A stretch of DNA of 64,000 nucleotides from Diadophis punctatus similis (taxonomy: Eukaryota > Chordata > Lepidosauria > Squamata > Dipsadidae), in NCBI GenBank assembly GCA_023053685.1, contig JALIGW010000001.1, positions 73,696,240 to 73,760,239 on the forward strand. The letters are read 5' to 3'. Below the pieces are notes generated by a model that did not search any database, was not told the origin of the DNA, and saw nothing but the letters and a program-made list of their open reading frames with translations. This document shows, piece after piece, positions 59,001 through 64,000 of the stretch; position 1 is the stretch's first letter, and each line of letters opens with the position of its first letter. Both the position numbers and the translations under genes were made by a program.

Positions 59001-62000
59001 ACCCTGAGCTACATATATTCTCTTCTATTGGATTAACTATTCTGCTGACAACAAATGTTTATTGTTACTGTGAGGATTTTATATAAGTGGATGTCAGTGA
59101 CAGAATGATGATTTAAATGCACATTCTCTTGCATAAATTCTGTGTAGACTTTGGCTATAGTATAGATATTCCTGATATAAATGTTAATTGGATTTATCAT
59201 TTTTTCTTAAGCATTTTATAGGGAAATATCTTTGCCTTTGGTTGAATTTGACTCCCTTGAAATAGGCATGCAGACATCAAAACCTGTCAGATCATGAATG
59301 AAAGTTTCTTAAAAGTTAGTTTATTTGTCTGGGGAATTAATGCACAACTAGTCTTCCTGACTGTTTGGCTCCAATTCTGAATTTTCTTTAGTTCATTTAT
59401 TTTGAGGGTTGAAAATTGCTTGAGAAAAAGTAAAGATAAATGCTTACATTACTTGTATTTATTTTAGAGTAAAGTTCCAATTGGAATTAAAGCTGAAAGT
59501 GCTAACAAAGTAAGTAATTTCTTTCTAAATAATCTAATCCCCCCTCTCTTACATATGGCAAATAGTAAATGTGTAAAACAGGGGTCCCCAAACTTGGCAA
59601 CTTTAAGACTTGTGGACTTCAACTCCCAGAATTCTCCAGTCAGCATAGCTGGCTGGAAAATTCTGGAATTGAAGTCCACAAGTGTTAAAGTTGCCAAGTT
59701 TGAAGACCTCTGGTGTAAAACCTAGAGTTTGCTGTCCACTCATGCCATTCCCAAATTCTTATGTAACATTTTGCTATATTACTCAATGGTGCAAAACCAG
59801 TGCCAGCATTTTTCTTGTTGTTTGTATATTGCTTTTCTCTTCTAATAGAGAAGAAGTTGTAGCTGGCAGTAGTATATTTCATTATGCTTCCTTGTTCTAG
59901 ATGCAGAATTGATATTTTTGTCCTCCTTCCACCCGCACCTGCCTCTCTTTTTTCTGTTTTTAAAGGTAACAAGAGACTAAATAGAACTATTCTAAATAGA
60001 ACAGGATAGGATAGGAAACTAGTTGAAAGATAACATGATATAAATTTTAGCTTATAAGCACTGGAATAATTACCGTATTTTTGGGAGTATAAGACGCACC
60101 TTTTTACCCTCAAAAAGAGGGTGAAAACCTGGGTGCGTCTTATACACCGAATGCAGCCCCACCCAGCCATCCTCACCCTTTGGCCTCTGCCTGCCAGCAA
60201 TTTACCTCTTTGCAGCAAACAGGGCAAAGCACAAGAAGAGCACAAGACGAGATAAACTGCCTCCCGACCTACAGCTGACGGAGGCTTGCAAGCCACGTGG
60301 TAAAATGAAACTAACTACGGTGGCTGTAATGTGACAAATTGCTGGGAGATAAACTGCTGGCAATATTAGACTGCTGAAATTGAAAGAAGGCAAGCTATAG
60401 CTGCTATGGCTCAGAGCTAGAGCTCTTGCCTCACAATCAGGAGGTTGTGAGTTCTATCCTAGGTAGAGGCAGATTCTGTTAATATGTTATTTTGTTAAAT
60501 GTTTGAAGAGTGTTCAAATTATTAGACTTATTTTTTAAAGACTGCTTTATTATTGTTCTAGACAACTTAACAAAATGAAGAAGCTTTTTAAAATAAATGC
60601 TTGCTCTGAAGAGGCCCAGTGCTATTGTATTTTCTTTTAAATAGCAGAGAATACTTCCAGAAAGCCACATCAATTTTAAAGATCTGTAAAAGTATAATCT
60701 GAAATGTCCTGTTTTAGTATTAAGTATTGGTATTAAGTATTAATACTAGTCATGTTTGGAGTAGATCTATTTAAATAATTGGGAGGAGTTAGTGTGATTA
60801 TATTTAAGAAAACTTTCTGGGATTAATATACTGCCATAAATGTACATTTCTCCAATTCTTTGCCATTTCTATGGGTCAGGCACACATGCACAGAAATACA
60901 CAGCAAACAGTGTATATCATCTGTACTGTTTGCTGTTTGCTGTTTGGCAAATTGCTGGGAGGCAGAGGCCTTTTTTCCTTGTTTTCCTCCCCCAAAACTA
61001 AGGTGCGTCTTATACTCCGGTGCGTCTTATACTCCAAAAATACGGTATATTATTCTATTGCTGTGTTAGTGTCTTGAAGTAAACATTGCAAACAGTTTTG
61101 CAGTGCTTTAAAAGCTCAGGGAACTCCTTGTATAATCTTCATATTTTTTTAAAACTACATTCATGTCTGGGACTTATGGGACTAAGGGTTTATAATAATT
61201 CTTTAGTACAATGAAGGATTTGGGGGAACATATGCAACAGAAAGTTCAGGATTTGGAAGAGATGATAGTAATGTATTGAAAAATTAAATACTATTTTGAA
61301 TGTAGTAATACTTTAGATAAATAACTGGCAAGTATGTATCTAAAATATTGGAATTGGAGATATAAAGATTACATATTTTGTCTTTCAGTATTCAAAGATA
61401 GCAAACCATACCAAAGAACGTGAAGACTGTGAACAGGCTAACAAACTGGGTGCAATTAATAGTACATTAAGGTAATTATGCTTTCAATATTAGTGGAAGA
61501 CATAATTCTTATTTAATGGTTCTCTATATTTTTTATTCCTTATGTTCTGAGGAAACAAAATAGTTTCATATTTGATGTACCTTTTGTTTGAAACATTTGT
61601 ATCAGTTCAATTTAAATTATACATGGGATGAATACATGCATCAGATAGCTGATAGTTTCTACAAAATGACTGCCTCTTAATTTCTTAAAACTGTACTCTA
61701 GTGTGATATATAATAATGAACTTCAATCTCACTTTGACTCATAACCTCCTTATTATCTTTGGTCAGATGGTTCTAGTTTTAGATATAAACTTTCTTAATT
61801 TTAATGAGTTCAGAAAAAAAAGTATAAAACAACAATAATGAGGAATCAGTTCAGAGGTGAATCTCAGTAGGTTCTAATCAGTTCTGGAGAACCGGTAGCG
61901 GAAATTTTGAGTAGTTCGGAGAACTGGTAAATATCACCTCTGACTGGCTCTGCTCCCATCTATTCTCTGCCTCCCGAGTCCCAGCTGATCGGGAGGAAAT

Positions 62001-62638
62001 GGGGATTTTGCAGTAACCTTCCCCTGGAGTGGGGAGGGAATGGAAATTTTGCAGTATCCTTCCCCTGCCATGCCCCCCAATCCACACCACGCCCACCAAG
62101 CCACGGCCACAGAACTGGCAGTAAAAAAAATTGAATCCCACCACTGAATCAGTTATTTATTGCAACAGATGTAGCATGAATATGTACTCTAATTCTGCTG
62201 CATCTGTACAGTAACTATGCAACTCTAATGGTTATTGCAAATAGTTACTAGAAAGTGGTTGCTGGCTCTGTTACTACATGGAAAATAATACAGGTGTTTA
62301 TGCTATTCCTGTTATCTTGTCTTGATCTATTTAATTTTAATCATTAGTGTTTTTACGAGCTTCTGTGAAAGCTTGTTGGGACTATAAAAGCACCTGAAGG
62401 TAGAACAAGAAGTAATGGGTGGAAACTAAACAAGGAGAGAAGTAACTTAGAACTAAGGAGAAATTTCCTGACAGTTAGAACAATTAATCCGTGGAACAGC
62501 TTGCCTCCAGAAGTTGTGAATGCTCCAACATTGGAAGTTTTAAAGAAGATGTTGGATAACCATTTGTCTGAAGTAGTGTAGGGTTTCCTGCCTAGGCAGG
62601 GGGTTGGACTAGAAGACCTCTAAGGTCCCTTCCAACTC

Positions 62639-62669
<31 letters not shown>

Positions 62670-63924
62670 ACAGATACTTTTTTCAGGCTCATCTTAATAA
62701 TCCTATCTCTGATTTCTATGTAGTTTGAGAGTTATATAAAAATAAATGCATTCAGTCCATAGCTAATATTTTTTTCTACCTCTCTTTCATATAGTAACCA
62801 AAGTAAAGAAGCTTTCATTGACTGGGCCAGATATGATGATTCCCAGGACCATTTTTGTGAATTGGATGGTAAAATTTGAGCCATTTTCTTCACTGTGTAA
62901 CTAAGTAAACAAAGTTAGAATAAATATCCATACACTTTAAAAACAGAATGTGTTAAATGCTCTTAAAAATAGTTTTATGTGTAATAATCCTCCAAATATA
63001 AATAACTTACTGCCTCTTATTGCTTTCTTGGCTAATGTTAAGTATAACATTAATTGCAAACACTACTAATCCAATATGTTAATCTAAGGGGAACCTGGTT
63101 GGCAGAATAATTAAGAGAATGGAAAGCCAGCTTGGAAATTCTATTCAAAGTGATCATCAATGAGTCTTCATAAAATTGAAGTAAGGTATTAAATGGGCTG
63201 CTATAAGATACAACGAAAGATGCATATTCTTCAACATTTTAATTAAGGTTTGGAATACTTACAAAATTTGCACATGTGGCTACAAAAAACAAGTCCAATT
63301 TCAAACTTCACCAACAGAAACATTTTGGATGCTTGGCAACTTACTCATATTTATGACAGTTGCAGTGTCTTGGAGGGTCGCATGATCACCTTTTGTGACC
63401 TTCTGACAAAATTACTGGGGCAGCCAGATTAATTTAACAATCTTGTTACTATGGCAAGAAAGTTAACAAATGTCTTGCTAAGCAACAGAAATTTAGGGGG
63501 TCAATTGCGGTTGTAAGTTGAGGACCACCTGTACTTCATTCAATTGTATATAAAAATATAAAATAAAATATGTCATATTTAAAAATATTTACATATTTAC
63601 CTTTAATATCCCTTTTATTTACAGTAGTCACATTTAAAATGTAAAAATATAAAATGCACAATGTTGTTAATTTCTTCATAAATGCTTTTATACGCTATTG
63701 CTGTAATTTGATCTTTTACATCAAGACAGCTCCTTATACTGAATGTCGACAAGTTGCATGTTCCAATTCATAATTAAGCAGCATAGTTTTTCTTTCTTAT
63801 TAGATGAGAGATCACCTGATGCTCAATATGTGGATTTGCTCTTGAATCCAGAACGATACACTGGATACAAAGGGCCCCCCGCATGGAGAGTATGGAACAG
63901 TATCTATGAAGAAAATTGCTTTAA
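52939..63924 (+). CDS. ERO1B: ER oxidoreductin-1 beta, first seven coding exons (5' part)
   Basis: Join: 52939-53049, 56991-57110, 57964-58047, 59468-59509, 61389-61471, 62795-62868, 63804-63924, giving 211 complete codons plus two bases. The gene continues beyond the right edge. ERO1 is an ER-lumenal FAD flavoprotein that oxidises protein disulfide isomerase and passes electrons to O2. A signal peptide spans about residues 1-37. C45 and C47 form the conserved CLC. C93 and C98 correspond to the shuttle pair (C94-C99 of human ERO1A), and C103 and C133 to its regulatory partners C104 and C131. R189, T191 and W202 match known FAD contacts, and C210 matches C208. The core CXXC active site lies in exons outside the window. 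Beta rather than alpha paralogue is indicated by the [15 protein letters not shown] segment and by synteny with EDARADD. An ERSE lies upstream. Confidence 0.96.
53250..55900. other. ERO1B: ERO1B intron 1, nothing assigned
   Basis: Intronic sequence with no recognised exon or bounded repeat. GCATTTCTCAAACTTTTTG at 54599 resembles one hAT-like end, but no partner end was found. Confidence 0.45.
55920..56062. mobile_element. Family E MITE, short copy
   Basis: TACCATGTTTCCCTGAAAAT ... GGCCTTATTGCCATGCACTC ... ATCTTATTTTGGGGTAATAA. In ERO1B intron 1. Confidence 0.78.
56991..57110 (+). CDS. ERO1B: ERO1B exon 2
   Basis: 120 nt, phase 0 on both sides. It encodes [20 protein letters not shown], then [19 protein letters not shown]. 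Acceptor CCCCATAG, donor GTAAAG. The CLCD motif is invariant in ERO1. Confidence 0.97.
57964..58047 (+). CDS. ERO1B: ERO1B exon 3 (shuttle cysteines)
   Basis: 84 nt, phase 0. It encodes [20 protein letters not shown] followed by CHVEPCPE. It contains the shuttle dicysteine and the adjacent regulatory cysteine. Acceptor TATTTAAG (weak tract), donor GTAAGT. Confidence 0.97.
58345..58595 (-). mobile_element. tRNA-derived SINE (second family)
   Basis: Minus-strand reading: TTTGGTCTCATGGTTAAGGT (A-box-like), GTTCTAGTCCCACCTTAGGC (B-box-like), then CTCTCAGCCCAACATTTCGC, AGGAGGAGGAAGGAATATTA and a TATAAATTTCCCAAATAAAT tail. In ERO1B intron 3. Confidence 0.75.
58596..58730. mobile_element. Palindromic hAT MITE (135 bp), copy 1
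   Basis: CAGGGGTCCCCAAACTTG ... AAGTTTGAAGACTTCTG with a central hairpin AGCCAGCTATGCTGGCTGG. Exact 8-bp duplication CTCTATGC at 58588-58595 and 58731-58738. Abuts the SINE head. Confidence 0.93.
59468..59509 (+). CDS. ERO1B: ERO1B exon 4
   Basis: 42 nt, phase 0, encoding [14 protein letters not shown]. Acceptor TATTTTAG, donor GTAAGT. It lies 62 bp upstream of a hAT MITE duplication site in intron 4. Confidence 0.95.
59579..59712. mobile_element. Palindromic hAT MITE (134 bp), copy 2
   Basis: CAGGGGTCCCCAAACTTGGC ... CAAGTTTGAAGACCTCTG. Exact 8-bp duplication GTGTAAAA at 59571-59578 and 59713-59720. In ERO1B intron 4. Confidence 0.94.
60071..61047. mobile_element. TA-flanked palindromic DNA element, family F, 977 bp
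   Basis: TACCGTATTTTTGGGAGTAT at the left and ACTCCAAAAATACGGTA at the right are inverted repeats. GTATAAGACGCACC / GGTGCGTCTTATAC motifs are reiterated at both ends. A tRNA-like SINE head is nested at 60402. No transposase frame was recognised. Confidence 0.85.
60402..60474 (+). mobile_element. tRNA-like SINE head inside family F element
   Basis: TGGCTCAGAGCTAGAGCTC resembles a tRNA A box and GGTTGTGAGTTCTATCC a B box. Because it lies in a repeat and lacks clear acceptor-stem pairing, it is called a SINE head rather than a tRNA gene. Confidence 0.6.
61389..61471 (+). CDS. ERO1B: ERO1B exon 5
   Basis: 83 nt, phase 0 in and phase 2 out. It encodes [20 protein letters not shown] and GAINSTL. 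NHT and NST are possible N-glycosylation sequons. Acceptor CTTTCAG, donor GTAATT. Confidence 0.97.
61852..62146. mobile_element. hAT MITE (295 bp)
   Basis: CAGAGGTGAATCTCAGTAGG ... TTGAATCCCACCACTG. Exact 8-bp duplication AATCAGTT at 61844-61851 and 62147-62154. In ERO1B intron 5. Confidence 0.92.
62385..62670 (+). mobile_element. CR1/L3-type LINE 3' end with (GTT)n tail
   Basis: GGAGAAATTTCCTGACAGTT, ATCCGTGGAACAGCTTGCCT, AGGCAGGGGGTTGGACTAGA, CCTTCCAACTCTG then GTT repeats. Sense to ERO1B, in intron 5. Confidence 0.92.
62795..62868 (+). CDS. ERO1B: ERO1B exon 6
   Basis: 74 nt, phase 2 in and phase 1 out. It encodes [20 protein letters not shown] and CELD. Acceptor TCATATAG, donor GTAAAA. 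Confidence 0.97.
63320..63530 (+). mobile_element. TA-flanked MITE, family A copy 5, 5' truncated with deletions
   Basis: ATGCTTGGCAACTTACTCAT ... GCGGTTGTAAGTTGAGGACC. Keeps the right terminal repeat only. Confidence 0.8.
63531..63777 (+). repeat. Segment shared with LGALS8 intron (6861-7110)
   Basis: Collinear with 6861-7110 immediately after the family A right end. It ends 26 bp before ERO1B exon 7, so the intron 6 acceptor region lies next to this repeat. Confidence 0.8.
63804..63924 (+). CDS. ERO1B: ERO1B exon 7 (FAD-contact residues)
   Basis: 121 nt, phase 1 in and phase 2 out. It encodes [20 protein letters not shown], then [20 protein letters not shown] and two bases of Lys. Acceptor TCTTATTAG, donor GTAAGT at 63925. 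An alternative GT at 63929 would place TAA in frame and is rejected. Confidence 0.97.
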
Positions 63925-64000
63925 GTAAGTGAAAATAGAGGGCAAAATTATTTTGTATTGAAATTTAAAATTCCTTAAATTGCCAAAATATAAATTACCA

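Noticed and set aside
60402..60474. Possible tRNA gene
   Set aside because: A- and B-box-like motifs are present but it lies inside a mobile element and lacks convincing stem pairing; better read as a SINE head.

Overview
This 64 kb window is vertebrate nuclear DNA, almost certainly from a squamate reptile and most likely a snake. The evidence is three split vertebrate genes plus a typical squamate repeat load: Bov-B (RTE) LINE, CR1/L3-type LINE 3' ends tied to microsatellites, tRNA-derived SINEs of the 'CAAGGTTGACTCAGCC' type, a Tc1 transposon, and many hAT and TA-flanked MITEs. The species call is an inference.

Three genes are supported exon by exon, with GT-AG splice sites and matching codon phases. 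(1) LGALS8 (galectin-8) is on the minus strand. Seven coding exons lie between 11092 and 796, and the terminal exon lies beyond the left edge. (2) EDARADD (EDAR-associated death-domain adaptor) is on the minus strand, complete in six coding exons from 40378 to 21407 (214 aa). (3) ERO1B (ER oxidoreductin-1 beta) is on the plus strand. Its first seven coding exons run from 52939 to 63924, and the rest lies beyond the right edge. The order LGALS8-EDARADD-ERO1B, with EDARADD and ERO1B head to head, matches the human 1q42-q43 arrangement as I recall it. The three genes are not a pathway: one binds glycans, one is an NF-kB adaptor for ectodysplasin signalling, and one drives disulfide formation in the ER.

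Layout: 1-13.6 kb is LGALS8, with SINE, CR1 and MITE insertions in its introns. 13.8-21.4 kb is the gap to EDARADD; it holds L2-type remnants, a 1.7 kb Tc1 element with a SINE inside one terminal repeat, and probable EDARADD 3' UTR. 21.4-40.4 kb is EDARADD; its introns carry a CR1 fragment, an (ATTAT)n array, a SPIN-like hAT MITE, a Bov-B fragment and two TA-flanked palindromic elements. 40-41 kb is its GC-rich promoter and first exon. 41-52.4 kb is intergenic, repeat-rich sequence. 52.4-53.2 kb is the GC-rich ERO1B promoter and exon 1, with an exact inverted ER-stress response element. 53-64 kb is ERO1B exons 2-7.

No operon, CRISPR array, RNA gene or new multi-gene system was found. The most interesting signals are the ERSE, the density of MITEs with intact 8-bp target duplications, a SINE-in-Tc1 insertion whose empty site can be read from the other terminal repeat, and a ~245 bp segment shared between LGALS8 and ERO1B introns.
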